Positions 54,476-63,215 of a stretch of 64,000 nt of DNA are shown piece by piece. The notes beneath the pieces were generated by a model. It worked only from the letters and a program-made list of their open reading frames with translations, ran no database searches and was not told where the DNA came from. The stretch lies in assembly GCF_005233835.1 (NCBI RefSeq), contig NZ_SZQA01000036.1, forward strand, positions 1 through 64,000. The letters are read 5' to 3'. Both the position numbers and the translations under genes were made by a program. The DNA comes from Herbidospora galbida. Its GTDB lineage: Bacteria; Actinomycetota; Actinomycetes; Streptosporangiales; Streptosporangiaceae. Within the stretch, counting starts at the first letter, position 1. Each line of letters begins with the position of its first letter.

Positions 54476-55297
54476 GTGGCGCAGAATTTCGCGCACGGAA
54501 ACTATTCGCATACCCAGAAGAAGGCCAGGAACAGCGGGGGCGGTCGCACGCCCGCCGACGGCGCACGCCGGACGCTCTCGCAGAACTTCCTGGTCGACCG
54601 GCACGCCGTCGAACTGATGGTGAAGGCCGCCGCGCCGGAGGGGCTCGTGCTGGAGCCCGGCGCGGGGGAGGGGGCGCTCACGTTCGCGCTGGCCGAGGTG
54701 GCCGAGCGCGTGATCGCCTACGAGATCGATCCCCGGCTCGCGGGGCGGCTCGCCTCCCAGACGAGAGACAACCAGGTCATCGATGTGGTCAGAGGTGATT
54801 TCACGCGTGCGCGGATACCACGGGAGTCGTTCGCGGTGGTGGGGAACATTCCCTATTCGGTCACTTCGAAGATCGTCGACTGGTGTCTTCGGGCGCCGGA
54901 TCTATCGTCGGCGACGCTTCTGACCCAGCGCGAGTACGCCCGCAAGCGCACCGGTGACTACGGCCGCTGGAGCCTGGTCACGGTCGAGTCGTGGCCGTGG
55001 TTCCACTGGCGGCTCGGGCACACCATCTTCCGTGAGTCGTTCCGGCCGGTCCCGTCGGTCGACTCGGCGATCCTGCGGATCGAGCGCAGGCCCGAGCCGC
55101 TGGTGTCCGACCGGCGCTCCTACCGGGAGCTGGTCGAGCTGGGCTTCGGCGGGACCGGCGGCTCGGTGCGGGCCTCGCTGAAGACCCGTTACGAGGGGGT
55201 GGACGCCGCCCTGGCGGCGGCGGAGGTGCCCCGCGACGCCGTCGTGGGCCACGTCCACCCCGACCAGTGGGTCGCGCTGTGGCGGCGCCTGTGCTGA
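54476..55297 (+). CDS. erm: 23S rRNA (adenine-N6)-dimethyltransferase, Erm type
   Basis: 273 residues. RRTLSQNFLVDRHAVELMVK is the Erm/KsgA N-terminus, LVLEPGAGEGALTFAL motif I, IAYEIDPRL motif II, VVGNIPYSVTSKIVDWCL the catalytic motif IV, and TLLTQREYARKRTGDYGRWS and FRPVPSVDSAILRIERRPEP place it with actinobacterial Erm (ErmE-like) rather than KsgA. It would methylate A2058 (E. coli numbering) and give macrolide-lincosamide-streptogramin B resistance. GTG start. Leader peptide and attenuator upstream suggest induction. Confidence 0.85.
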   Translation: MAQNFAHGNYSHTQKKARNSGGGRTPADGARRTLSQNFLVDRHAVELMVKAAAPEGLVLEPGAGEGALTFALAEVAERVIAYEIDPRLAGRLASQTRDNQVIDVVRGDFTRARIPRESFAVVGNIPYSVTSKIVDWCLRAPDLSSATLLTQREYARKRTGDYGRWSLVTVESWPWFHWRLGHTIFRESFRPVPSVDSAILRIERRPEPLVSDRRSYRELVELGFGGTGGSVRASLKTRYEGVDAALAAAEVPRDAVVGHVHPDQWVALWRRLC

Positions 55298-55306
55298 CCC
55301 GGCCCC

Positions 55307-56449
55307 TCACGGGAGCCAGATGGCGGCGAGCTGCCGGGCGGCCAGCGCCGGCGGGGTGGCGCGCAGCAGCGCGTCGCGCAGCCAGGCGGCCGGGCCGGTC
55401 CGCGTGGTGAGCCGCGACTGACGGCTGGAGGCGGCCATGAGCCGGTTGGCTCGTGGCCGCCTTTGCGCGTCGTAGCGGGCCAGCCGCTCGGCCGCCTCGC
55501 CGGGTGCGGCCCCGGTGAGGTGCCGGACCAGGGCGGCGGCGTCCTCGAACGCCTGGCTCGCGCCCTGCCCCAGGTCGGGGGTCATGCCGTGCGCGGCGTC
55601 GCCGAGCAGGCAGATCCTGCCGGTCGTGTACGTCTCCAGCGGCCGGGCCAGCCGGGTGATCGGGTCGACGTGGACGTCGGCCACGGCGGTCGCCCGCAGC
55701 ACCGCCGGCACCGCCGGGTGCCAGCCCGCCATGAGCTCGGCCATCTGGTCGCGGGCCTGCTCCGGCGCGGGGACCGTCGCGGGCGCGGGGGCGTCGGTGA
55801 ACCAGTACAGGCCGCCGGCCCCCATCGGGAACAGGCCGAACATCGCGCCGCTGTGCCGGTCGACGAGGATCGCCGTGAGCAGGTCGTGCACGCCCGGGAT
55901 CGGGCCGAGCGTGCCGCGCAGGTCGAGGCGGCCGGTCCGCACGGCGCCCGGGTGGCCGGGGAACAGGCGGGCGCGCAGGCGGCTGCCGATCCCGTCGGCG
56001 ACCACGACGGCCTCGGCCGTGGCGATCTCTTCACCGCCGCTCAGGAGGGTGACGCCGCCGGGTTCCTGGTTGAGGTCGTCGACAGGGACGCCGGTGCGGA
56101 CGCGATCGGCCGGCAGCCCCTCGCGCAGGGTGCGGTGCAGGACGGCGCGGTCGACGACGACGGTCGGGCCGTAGCGTTCCTGCGCCTTGGCGGCGTCGGT
56201 GACCAGGAGCGGACGGCCGGCGCGGTCGCGCAGCCCGCCCTGGGCGGTCGGCGCGGCGTGCGCGCGCAGGGGAGCGCCCAGGCCGAGGGTGTCGAGGGCG
56301 GCGAGGCCGTTGGGCATCACGACGATGCCGGTGCCGGTCTCCCGCAGGTCGGGGGCGCGTTCGTAGAGGGTGACGTCGTGGCCGGTCAGGTGGAGGCCGG
56401 TGGCGGCGGTGACGCCGCCGAGCCCGGCTCCGACGATCGCGATTCTCAT
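55307..56449 (-). CDS. FAD-dependent monooxygenase (PHBH fold)
   Basis: About 380 residues from ATG 56449 (another ATG six codons earlier). Rossmann motif IAIVGAGLGGVTAATGLHLTG, DG motif VVVADGIGSRLRARLFPG, and the second FAD motif ICLLGDAAHGMTPDLGQGAS. Aromatic hydroxylase type. Divergent from the TetR gene at 56506, which probably represses it. Confidence 0.88.
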   Translation of the reverse strand: MRIAIVGAGLGGVTAATGLHLTGHDVTLYERAPDLRETGTGIVVMPNGLAALDTLGLGAPLRAHAAPTAQGGLRDRAGRPLLVTDAAKAQERYGPTVVVDRAVLHRTLREGLPADRVRTGVPVDDLNQEPGGVTLLSGGEEIATAEAVVVADGIGSRLRARLFPGHPGAVRTGRLDLRGTLGPIPGVHDLLTAILVDRHSGAMFGLFPMGAGGLYWFTDAPAPATVPAPEQARDQMAELMAGWHPAVPAVLRATAVADVHVDPITRLARPLETYTTGRICLLGDAAHGMTPDLGQGASQAFEDAAALVRHLTGAAPGEAAERLARYDAQRRPRANRLMAASSRQSRLTTRTGPAAWLRDALLRATPPALAARQLAAIWLP

Positions 56450-56472
56450 GGGGATCCCGTCATTCACTACGG

Positions 56473-56499
56473 TTGTACTACTACTGCTATTGGTAGCAT
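56473..56499 (+). promoter_or_regulatory. promoter/operator between the monooxygenase and TetR genes
   Basis: TTGTAC (56473) and TAGCAT (56494-56499) with the short dyad GCTA-TTGG-TAGC between; the GTG of the TetR gene follows 6 nt later. The 15-bp spacer is short, as expected for promoters worked by a bound regulator. Confidence 0.4.
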
Positions 56500-56505
56500 G
56501 ACGGG

Positions 56506-57075
56506 GTGCCGCCCTCGAATCCGGACCGCCGCCGGGCCCTCACCGACGCCGCCATCGGGCTGCTCGCGTCGTCGGGGGTGCACGGCCTGACCCACCGCAC
56601 CGCCGAACGCGCGGCGGGGCTGCCGACGGGCACGGCCTCCAACTACTTCCGCAACCGCGAGGCCCTGCTGGTGGCCGCGGCCGAACGCGTGGTCGAGCTC
56701 CACCTGGCCGACATGGACGCCGCCGCCGACCGCCAGACGGGTGAGCCCGACCTGGCCGAGCTGCTGACCGAGTCGCTCCTGGGCGCGGCGACCGTGCTGC
56801 GCGACCGTTACCTCGCCATCTTCGAGCTCCGCCTGGAGGCGGTCCGCCGCCCCGAGCTCAACCGGGCCCTGGAGGGTCTGCAGGCGGTGGCGACCGGGTT
56901 CACCCGGGGGCACCATGCCCAGCTCGGGCTCGCGATCCCGCCCGAGCGGGTGCCGGCGCTCATGGCGCTCTACGGCGGCGCGCTGTTCACCCTGGTCACG
57001 GCGCCGGTGGGGACGGTCACACGGGAAGGGGTCCAGCAGATCGTGCGCGCGATGGTCCCCGACGTGCCCAGGTGA
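56506..57075 (+). CDS. TetR-family regulator
   Basis: 189 residues. HTH: RRALTDAAIGLLASSGVHGL, THRTAERAAGLPTGTASNYFRNREALLVAA in overlapping pieces. C-terminal ligand domain with LRDRYLAIFELRLEAVRRPE. Divergent from the FAD monooxygenase, the usual arrangement for a substrate-responsive repressor of that enzyme. Confidence 0.9.
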   Translation: MPPSNPDRRRALTDAAIGLLASSGVHGLTHRTAERAAGLPTGTASNYFRNREALLVAAAERVVELHLADMDAAADRQTGEPDLAELLTESLLGAATVLRDRYLAIFELRLEAVRRPELNRALEGLQAVATGFTRGHHAQLGLAIPPERVPALMALYGGALFTLVTAPVGTVTREGVQQIVRAMVPDVPR

Positions 57076-57095
57076 GTCGCGGGCGACACGAGTGA

Positions 57096-57239
57096 TCAGG
57101 TCGGTGGCTGCTCTACCGGGCGCGGACCGGGCTGCCCCGGCGGGACCTGCCCGAGCGGTCAGGGGCCTGAGTCACGGCTGACAAGCGGCATCGCCAGTGG
57201 GCGGCCGACGGGGCCTGGCCCGAGCTCATCGGCCCCTAG
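57096..57239 (+). pseudogene. IS5-family transposase remnant
   Basis: WLLYRARTGLPRRDLPERSG, a stop codon, then DKRHRQWAADGAWPELIGP: the N-terminal DUF4096 region of IS5-type transposases with an internal stop and nothing after it. About 47 codons remain, between the TetR gene and the convergent hydrolase. Confidence 0.75.
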
Positions 57240-57994
57240 ACCTTGGCCAGGAACGCGTCGAGCTTGGCCAGCAACTCGTCGGCGTAACGTTTGTCGATGA
57301 ACATGCCGCCCGCGTGCTGAGCTCCCGGGTAGACGAGCAGTTCGCTGTCTTCCGTGGCTTTGTGCAGTTCCTTGGCGACGGCCGGGGCGCCGCCGCTCGT
57401 GTCCTCTTCCGCCACGGCGTAGATCGCCGGGATCGTGAGGGTCTTGACCGTCTCCGCCTGTCCGTCCAGCCCACCTGACAGGGAGACGACGCCGGCCGCC
57501 TGTGCCTCGGGCTTGGCGGCCGTGGCGAGCGCGACCGATCCGCCGAGCGACCCTCCGGCGTAAACGATCTTCTGGGCGCCCTGTTTCCTGAGCTCGTCGG
57601 CGACGGCCATCATCTCCTTCGGCCCCTGTTCGAGCATGGCCGGAATGCCCGCCATGCGCGGCGGAGACCCGTATTCGAACACGGCCACCCGGACCCCGCT
57701 CTTGATCAGATGATCCGCCCACACCAGCCAGTCGCAGTGATAGCCGTCGAGCGTGTTGGCGATGACGACACCCACCGGCCCGTCTCCCGCGATGCCGACC
57801 GCCAGGTTCTGCACCGTCACCGGCGTGAACGCGACCGAAGGCCCGACCTTGCACCCCACCAGCTTGGGCGCGGGGGACGCGACGGGCGCGGCCGACGACA
57901 CCGCGGGGGCCGGCTGCTGCGCGGCAGGCGCGGCATCCCGCCCGCACGCGGGCACAGCGAGTAACAGCACCAGAAGCAGACCCGAAAATCGCAT
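57236..57994 (-). CDS. alpha/beta-hydrolase lipoprotein
   Basis: 252 residues from ATG 57994. Lipoprotein signal MRFSGLLLVLLLAVPACGRD with the lipobox Cys at 17, then an Ala/Pro linker. Hydrolase fold with nucleophile Ser in IVYAGGSLGGSVALAT, acid in AIYAVAEEDTSGG and His in YPGAQHAGGMFID. Outside the cell, membrane-anchored; dienelactone-hydrolase-like. Substrate unknown. Confidence 0.82.
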   Translation of the reverse strand: MRFSGLLLVLLLAVPACGRDAAPAAQQPAPAVSSAAPVASPAPKLVGCKVGPSVAFTPVTVQNLAVGIAGDGPVGVVIANTLDGYHCDWLVWADHLIKSGVRVAVFEYGSPPRMAGIPAMLEQGPKEMMAVADELRKQGAQKIVYAGGSLGGSVALATAAKPEAQAAGVVSLSGGLDGQAETVKTLTIPAIYAVAEEDTSGGAPAVAKELHKATEDSELLVYPGAQHAGGMFIDKRYADELLAKLDAFLAKV

Positions 57995-58174
57995 GCGGCC
58001 AATATCCGCCGCATCTCCCGGACCGTCAACAAAACATTGTCGTGTACGACCTCGGCAAAGGCCCGAGATTTGCAGGAGTTTCGGCAACAGCGCTTTTTCT
58101 TTGGATTCTCCCGATAGCCGTTCCCGGCTCTGGAGAGACGGCCGAGCTGAGCCGGCGGTCATCGCGGCGGCGAT

Positions 58175-58303
58175 CCGCGTCTGAAGATCGTCAGCCGCCA
58201 AGCCGTAGAGGACAGGGTCGACCCGCACCGGCTCGAAGGCACCGTCCTGATGCGCCCGATCAGCTCGGTCATCGAGCACTTCCGCGCGGAGCTCACCCAC
58301 TGA
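58175..58303 (+). pseudogene. possible gene remnant, identity not assigned
   Basis: The frame ending TGA at 58301-58303 reads SRQAVEDRVDPHRLEGTVLM and RPISSVIEHFRAELTH with good amino-acid order, but stop codons lie just upstream and no start is seen. It looks like the 3' end of a lost gene. The rest of 57995-58357 shows only the SPFH promoter. Confidence 0.3.
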
Positions 58304-58322
58304 AACGTGTCCACCGATCCTC

Positions 58323-58351
58323 TTATCAAATTGTTCAACAATCCCTACATT
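58323..58351 (+). promoter_or_regulatory. promoter of the SPFH gene (leaderless type)
   Basis: TTATCA at 58323-58328, 17-bp spacer, TACATT at 58346-58351, ATG after 6 nt. This supports the ATG at 58358 rather than the GTG at 58307 as start. Confidence 0.5.
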
Positions 58352-58357
58352 GAACAC

Positions 58358-59329
58358 ATGGCCAAATCCTTGATCGGTGTCTTACTAGCCGCCCTGATCG
58401 GGCTCGCGCTGATCACGTACACGACCGGGTTCACCAGCACGGATGCGGGCGTCGTCGCCGTCATCCGCGACGGCGGGCCGCTCGACGAGAGCGGCATCCG
58501 CCAGATCCTCAACCCGGCCACCGGTCCCACCTGGACCGGCCTCATGTCCACCGCGCACACCTATCCGGCCCAGCAGCGCATCTACACGATCACCTCGGAC
58601 CCCAAACGGGCCACCACGCTCGGGGTGGACGAGGTGGTCGTGCCCAGCGGCGACGGCGTCAACGTGGGGGTCGAGGGCACGTTCTACTTCACCCTCAACC
58701 TCGACCACCCGACCCTCAGGGCCTTCGACGACCGGTACGGAACCCGCACCTACATCGGCGACGGCGACGACATGCTCTACGCCTGGGACGGCGACGAAGG
58801 CTGGAGCGCCTTCTTCAGCCAGGCGGTCCGCCCGGTCATCTACAACACGCTGCGCGTGCAGATCGGCGCCATGCGCTGCGAGGAACTGGTGCCCACCTGC
58901 GCTTTCCTCAACGGCGCCGAGATCCCGGAACCGAGCACCGGCCTGGCGAACCTGGCCCGCGTCCAGACCGGCGTCAACGCCAGCCTGGAACGGGAGATCC
59001 AGTCCATGCTGGGCGGCCCCTACCTCACCGGATTCCGCTTCAACCTCGTCAGGATCACCCTGCCCGACGAGGTCCAGCAGAGCATCACCAAGGCCCAGGG
59101 CGCGCAGGCCGACATCCGCCAGGCCGAGGCCAGAGCCGAACAGGCCAAGATCGACGGACGCGCGCTCGTCACCGGCGCCGAGGCCGAGGCCGACGCCAAC
59201 CGCGCCCGCCAGAAGGGCTACGAGGCCTGCCCCGCCTGCGTGGAGATCGACAAGATCGGCGCGCTCCCCGACGGCATCACCGTCTACGCCCCCGGCAACC
59301 CCCAGGGCGTGGACGCCTCCGGCAAGTAG
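58358..59329 (+). CDS. SPFH/band 7-domain membrane protein
   Basis: 323 residues. One N-terminal membrane segment (SLIGVLLAALIGLALITYTT), an SPFH domain (AGVVAVIRDGGPLDESGIRQ through LEREIQSMLGGPYLTGFRFN) and a charged helical tail (AQGAQADIRQAEARAEQAKI) of the prohibitin/flotillin kind. Probably a membrane-microdomain scaffold facing the cytoplasm or outside. No NfeD partner is adjacent. Confidence 0.82.
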   Translation: MAKSLIGVLLAALIGLALITYTTGFTSTDAGVVAVIRDGGPLDESGIRQILNPATGPTWTGLMSTAHTYPAQQRIYTITSDPKRATTLGVDEVVVPSGDGVNVGVEGTFYFTLNLDHPTLRAFDDRYGTRTYIGDGDDMLYAWDGDEGWSAFFSQAVRPVIYNTLRVQIGAMRCEELVPTCAFLNGAEIPEPSTGLANLARVQTGVNASLEREIQSMLGGPYLTGFRFNLVRITLPDEVQQSITKAQGAQADIRQAEARAEQAKIDGRALVTGAEAEADANRARQKGYEACPACVEIDKIGALPDGITVYAPGNPQGVDASGK

Positions 59330-59346
59330 ATGATTGTCTGCGAGAC

Positions 59347-60024
59347 GTGAGTGAACCAGGCTCCTCGAACGCCCACGGCGAGACCCGCCCGTTCCGGGTC
59401 CGCAGCAGCACGGCCGAATGGGCGGCGGCGATCCTCCGCCAGCGCGTCACCCAGGGCGGCCTGCCGCCCGGCAGCCGCCTGGCCGAAGACGAGCTGACCG
59501 CCGAGCTGGAAGTCTCCCGCAACACCTTGCGGGAGGCCTTCAGCCTGCTCGGCCACGAGCGCCTGCTGGAACACCGGTTCAATCGGGGCGTGTACGTGCG
59601 CGTCCTGTCCCCGGACGACGTCGCCGACATCTACCGGGTCCGCCGCATGATCGAGGGCGCCGCCGTCCGCCGCCCGGACAAGGACCCCATCTCCCTGACC
59701 GCCCTGCGGGACGCGGTCTCCGACGCGGAGAGGGTGGCCGCCGAGGGCCGCTGGCTCGACGTCGGCACCGCCGACCTGCGCTTCCACCAGCTCATCGTCT
59801 CCTTCAACGGGAGCAGGCGGGTGGACGCGATGATGGCCCAGCTCATGGCCGAACTCCGCCTGGCCTTCCACGCGATGGACCCCCGCGGGCTGCACGCGCC
59901 GTTCCTGCCCCGCAACCGCGAACTGCTGGGCCTGCTGGAGTCGGGCCGGAACGCCGAGGCCGACGCCCTGCTCGCGACCTACCTCGACGACGCCGAACGC
60001 CTGCTGCTGGCCGTGTGCGCGTGA
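59347..60024 (+). CDS. GntR-family regulator, FCD (FadR/VanR) type
   Basis: 225 residues. Winged HTH: AAAILRQRVTQGGLPPGSRL, AEDELTAELEVSRNTLREAF; C-terminal FCD helical domain with DLRFHQLIVSFNGSRRVDAM, whose His residues usually hold a metal for acid-type ligands. GTG 59347 lies 17 nt after the SPFH stop. Ligand unknown. Confidence 0.9.
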   Translation: MSEPGSSNAHGETRPFRVRSSTAEWAAAILRQRVTQGGLPPGSRLAEDELTAELEVSRNTLREAFSLLGHERLLEHRFNRGVYVRVLSPDDVADIYRVRRMIEGAAVRRPDKDPISLTALRDAVSDAERVAAEGRWLDVGTADLRFHQLIVSFNGSRRVDAMMAQLMAELRLAFHAMDPRGLHAPFLPRNRELLGLLESGRNAEADALLATYLDDAERLLLAVCA

Positions 60025-60064
60025 GGGTGCATGGGTGAACCACGGCAGCGCCCGCGATCGCCTT

Positions 60065-60655
60065 CTAGGGGTCATGGCGGGTGATGGCCGGGTGCAGGGC
60101 GACGACGACCCGGTGGTCGCGGCCGCCCGGGGACTGTTCGTCGTGGTAGCGGGCGACGAGGGAGGCCACGGTGGCCGAGAGTTCCTCGGCGAAGGCGGCC
60201 CGGTCGCGGGCGCTGGCGAAGCGGACGGTGCCGTCGATCGCGAACGTGGCGACCTTCTGCTGGGCGCGTTCCGACCGGGTGATCAGCGCGCCGACGTCTT
60301 TCACCAGCTGGGCCGCCACGGCCAGGAGCCAGGCGGCCGACAGGCGGTCGGGCCGCCGGGAGGGGTCGGGTTCGACCGCCCCCAGCGCGGCGGGGGAGAT
60401 GACGTAGGAGCCGGCGGTCGCGCGCATGACCCGTTCGGTCACGTTGCCCTTGCGGCGCTCCTCGACGAGCTCGACCAGGCCGTGCTTCTCGAGCGTCTTG
60501 AGGTGGTAGTTGACCTTCTGCCGGGGCAGGCCGATCTTGGCGGCGAGCTGGGTGGCCGAGCCGGGCTCGGCGAGTTCGGCCAGGATGCGGGCGCGGACCG
60601 GGTCGAGGGAGACTTCGGCGGCCGCGGGGTCGTCGATGACCGCCACTTCGAACAT
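60065..60655 (-). CDS. ArsR-type winged-helix regulator
   Basis: 196 residues. HTH: LDPVRARILAELAEPGSATQ, LAAKIGLPRQKVNYHLKTLEKHGLVELVEE in overlapping pieces. The second half lacks the cysteine metal site of classical ArsR, and resembles helix_turn_helix_5-type actinobacterial regulators of unknown ligand. Downstream of and co-directional with the PBP gene, 31 nt apart. Confidence 0.85.
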   Translation of the reverse strand: MFEVAVIDDPAAAEVSLDPVRARILAELAEPGSATQLAAKIGLPRQKVNYHLKTLEKHGLVELVEERRKGNVTERVMRATAGSYVISPAALGAVEPDPSRRPDRLSAAWLLAVAAQLVKDVGALITRSERAQQKVATFAIDGTVRFASARDRAAFAEELSATVASLVARYHDEQSPGGRDHRVVVALHPAITRHDP

Positions 60656-60686
60656 GGCCTCAGGTTCTCACCGACAAGAAAACTTG

Positions 60687-62321
60687 TCAAAAGCCCCTGA
60701 GGAAGTCGGCCGCCACGGGCGCGGCCACCTTGCCGCCGCCTCCGCCGCCCTCGACGACGACCGCGAACGCCACGTCGTCGCGGTATCCGTGGAACCAGGC
60801 GTGGGAGGGCAGCTTGGGCCCGCTGCCGTATTCGGCCGTGCCGGTCTTGCCGTAGGCGCCGCCGGGCAGCCCGGCCGCCTTGGCGGTGCCCTTGGTCACC
60901 ACGGCGTGCATCATCGCGCGCAGGTCGTCGGCCACCCCGTCGGGCAGCGGTTGCTCCTTGGCCTTCTGCTTCAGGCCCGGGACCAGCGTCGGGGGCCGCC
61001 AGGTGCCGTCGGCGACGGCCGCCGCGACCGAGGCCATGATCAGCGGGCTGGCGATGATCTTCGCCTGGCCGAACGACTCGGCGGCGAGTTCGGCGTCGGA
61101 GGTCGCCTTCGGCATGCTGCCCTTGCTGGCCGGGACGCCGATGTTGAGCGGCTGGTTGAAGCCGAGGCTGCCGGCGACGTCGTAGAGGCCCTCGGCGCCC
61201 AGGTGCTCCTGGGCCAGCGGGGCGAAGGTGGTGTTGCAGGAGTAGGCGAAGGAGTCGCTGAAGCTGATCGTCCCGTATTCGGCGTTGTCGCTGTTGCGGA
61301 TCTTCAGCCCGCCGACGTTCGCGTTCTCCGGGCAGGTCACCCGCTCGTCCGGAGCGACCCCCTTGGCCAGCAGGGCGGCGGCGGTGACCGTCTTGAAGGT
61401 CGAGCCGGGGGCGTACTGGCCGTTGAGGGCGCGGTTGAAGTCGCCGCGGTTGTTGGCGATGGCCAGGACCTCGCCGGTCGAGGGCCGGATGGCCACGAGC
61501 GAGGCGGGCTTCTCGAGGTCGCGGATGGCGTCGGCGGCGGCGTTCTGGATCTTCATGTCCAGGCTGGTCCTGACCGGCTCGCCCTCCTTGCCCTTGATCG
61601 ACTCCAGGGGCTTGTCGCCGGCCATGACGTCGGTGGTGGGGCTGCCGGCCAGGCGCTTCTGGAAGGTCTCCTGCAGGCCGCCGCGTCCGATGGCCTGGTT
61701 CTTGCGGTAGGCGGGGCCGAGTTTCGCGACGTCCTTGGGGGTCGCCTTGTCGAGGAACCCGGCGAGCTGCTGCACCGAGCCGCCGACGTCGGTGCCGTCG
61801 ATGCGATTGCCGTCGGCGTCGGTCAGCGCGGCCCGCTGCGGCCAGGTCGTCTTCAGCGCCAGCTTGGCGGTGCCGTCGATGCCGGGGTGCAGGGCCTGCG
61901 GCTTCCAGTCGACCTTCCAGTGCCGGTCGGACACGACCAGGTCGAAGGTGCCCGTGTACGTCCAGGGCCCGACGTCGGCGATGTCGAGGGTGGCCGTGTA
62001 GGACGCCTCGTAGCGGTCGTCTCCGGCGGGGGCCACCTGGCCCAGCTCCACGTTCTTGACGGTCGCCTTGAGGTCTTTGGCGATCGAGGCGGTGACGGCG
62101 TCGAAGGCGGCCGGAACCGGGGCGACCAGCTGGGTCTTCATCGCCGTCAGGTCGTTGGCCGCCCAGGCGGCCGCGTAGAGGCGGGCGGTCTCCTGAGGGG
62201 TGCCGCGCGTGTGCAGCACCCACCAGGCGCCGGCTCCGCCGCCCGCGGCGGCGACCACGCACGCCACCGAAATGATCGCTATCGTTCGTCCCCGCACGGC
62301 GACGAGCTTAGCGAACCCCAT
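60687..62321 (-). CDS. penicillin-binding transpeptidase with NTF2-like N-terminal domain
   Basis: 544 residues. One N-terminal membrane anchor (IAIISVACVVAAAGGGAGAW), a MecA_N/NTF2-like domain (TARLYAAAWAANDLTAMKTQ), a dimerisation domain, then the transpeptidase: SxxK in YAPGSTFKTVTA, SxN-type SYSCNTTF and KTG in GAYGKTGTAEYG. Class B type, active outside the membrane in wall synthesis. The MecA-like build is typical of low-affinity PBPs. GTG 62297 is an alternative start; the ATG has no separated ribosome binding site. Confidence 0.9.
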   Translation of the reverse strand: MGFAKLVAVRGRTIAIISVACVVAAAGGGAGAWWVLHTRGTPQETARLYAAAWAANDLTAMKTQLVAPVPAAFDAVTASIAKDLKATVKNVELGQVAPAGDDRYEASYTATLDIADVGPWTYTGTFDLVVSDRHWKVDWKPQALHPGIDGTAKLALKTTWPQRAALTDADGNRIDGTDVGGSVQQLAGFLDKATPKDVAKLGPAYRKNQAIGRGGLQETFQKRLAGSPTTDVMAGDKPLESIKGKEGEPVRTSLDMKIQNAAADAIRDLEKPASLVAIRPSTGEVLAIANNRGDFNRALNGQYAPGSTFKTVTAAALLAKGVAPDERVTCPENANVGGLKIRNSDNAEYGTISFSDSFAYSCNTTFAPLAQEHLGAEGLYDVAGSLGFNQPLNIGVPASKGSMPKATSDAELAAESFGQAKIIASPLIMASVAAAVADGTWRPPTLVPGLKQKAKEQPLPDGVADDLRAMMHAVVTKGTAKAAGLPGGAYGKTGTAEYGSGPKLPSHAWFHGYRDDVAFAVVVEGGGGGGKVAAPVAADFLRGF

Positions 62322-62341
62322 TCCTTACAAATGGGGATTTG

Positions 62342-62989
62342 TTACGTATTAGGCCGTTTGGCGTAGCTGGGCACGTACTCCTGGCCGGAGAGTTCGCGGA
62401 TGGCGTCCATGATCTGGTCGGTGACCTCACGCCGGTCGCGGGCCTTGGCGGCGTCGCCCTCGAAGGTCATCGGCTTGCCGATCGTGACGTCGATGCGGTG
62501 GACGCGCGGCACCGACGCGCCCGGCGGCAGCACCTTGTCGGTGCCCGCCAGCGCCACCGGCAGGACGGGCGCGCCGGTCGTCAGGGTCAGCCAGGCGACG
62601 CCGATCTTGCCCTTGTAGAGGCGGCCGTCGGGGGAGCGGGTGCCCTCGGGGTAGATGCCGAACAGCCCGCCGTCGTTCAGGATGCCGGCGGCGGCGTCGA
62701 GCATCGCCTGGGCGGCTCCGGCGCTGTCGCGGTCGATCGCGATGTTGCCGCTCATGATCAAGCGGGTGATCGGGCTGCCGGTGAAGTATTCGTTCTTGGC
62801 GACGAAGGTGACCGGCCGGGGCATCAACGCGGGCAGGAAGAAGGAGTCGAGCGCCGACAGGTGGTTGGCGGCGATGATCGCCGGACCGGTCTCGGGGACG
62901 TGCTCCATGCCCACGACACGCGGACGCCAGACGGCGTGCATCACCGGGACGCTGATGACTTTGGCGACGCGATAGAACAGCGACGACAA
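62342..62989 (-). CDS. plsC: 1-acyl-sn-glycerol-3-phosphate acyltransferase
   Basis: 215 residues. PlsC motifs: IIAANHLSALDSFFLPALM (NHxxxxD), ITRLIMSGNIAIDRDSAG, GIYPEGTRSPDGRLYKGKIG (EGT) and PVLPVALAGT. It acylates lysophosphatidic acid in phospholipid synthesis at the membrane. TTG start with GGAGGAG 6 nt upstream. The true family substrate in actinomycetes may also be other lyso-lipids. Confidence 0.9.
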   Translation of the reverse strand: MSSLFYRVAKVISVPVMHAVWRPRVVGMEHVPETGPAIIAANHLSALDSFFLPALMPRPVTFVAKNEYFTGSPITRLIMSGNIAIDRDSAGAAQAMLDAAAGILNDGGLFGIYPEGTRSPDGRLYKGKIGVAWLTLTTGAPVLPVALAGTDKVLPPGASVPRVHRIDVTIGKPMTFEGDAAKARDRREVTDQIMDAIRELSGQEYVPSYAKRPNT

Positions 62990-63050
62990 CGGGGGCTCCT
63001 CCCTCGGTTGACCGCTCCAAGCCTAGGTGTCGCCGGGACCGAGAGACGAC

Positions 63051-63076
63051 GATGCCCCGCGCTGGGGCGGGGCATC
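63051..63076 (-). terminator. hairpin terminator after the 41-residue gene
   Basis: GATGCCCCGC (63051-63060) pairs perfectly with GCGGGGCATC (63067-63076) over a 6-nt loop, just beyond the stop of the small minus-strand gene. Confidence 0.6.
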
Positions 63077-63089
63077 GCTGGAGAACGTT

Positions 63090-63215
63090 TTAGGCCGGTG
63101 TGGTGGTCGCCTCCTCGGCGAGATGCACAACACGGTTCCAGCCGAACGGTATTCCGTGAAGGCGGTATATGCGGCCCGGGGGACACATCCACACCGGCAC
63201 TACGTAGTTAACCAC
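63090..63215 (-). CDS. small conserved-looking protein, 41 residues
   Basis: GTG 63215 with AGGGAG upstream begins MVNYVVPVWMCPPGRIYRLH and continues GIPFGWNRVVHLAEEATTTP to TAA, followed by a clean hairpin. The aromatic and hydrophobic order (IPFGWNRVVHLAEE) looks selected. Family not recognised. Divergent from the winged-helix gene. Confidence 0.45.
   Translation of the reverse strand: MVNYVVPVWMCPPGRIYRLHGIPFGWNRVVHLAEEATTTPA

Noticed and set aside
54445-54798. 117-codon frame starting at ATG 54445
   Set aside because: It overlaps the erm gene in another phase and has shadow composition; its beginning lies in the attenuator stems.
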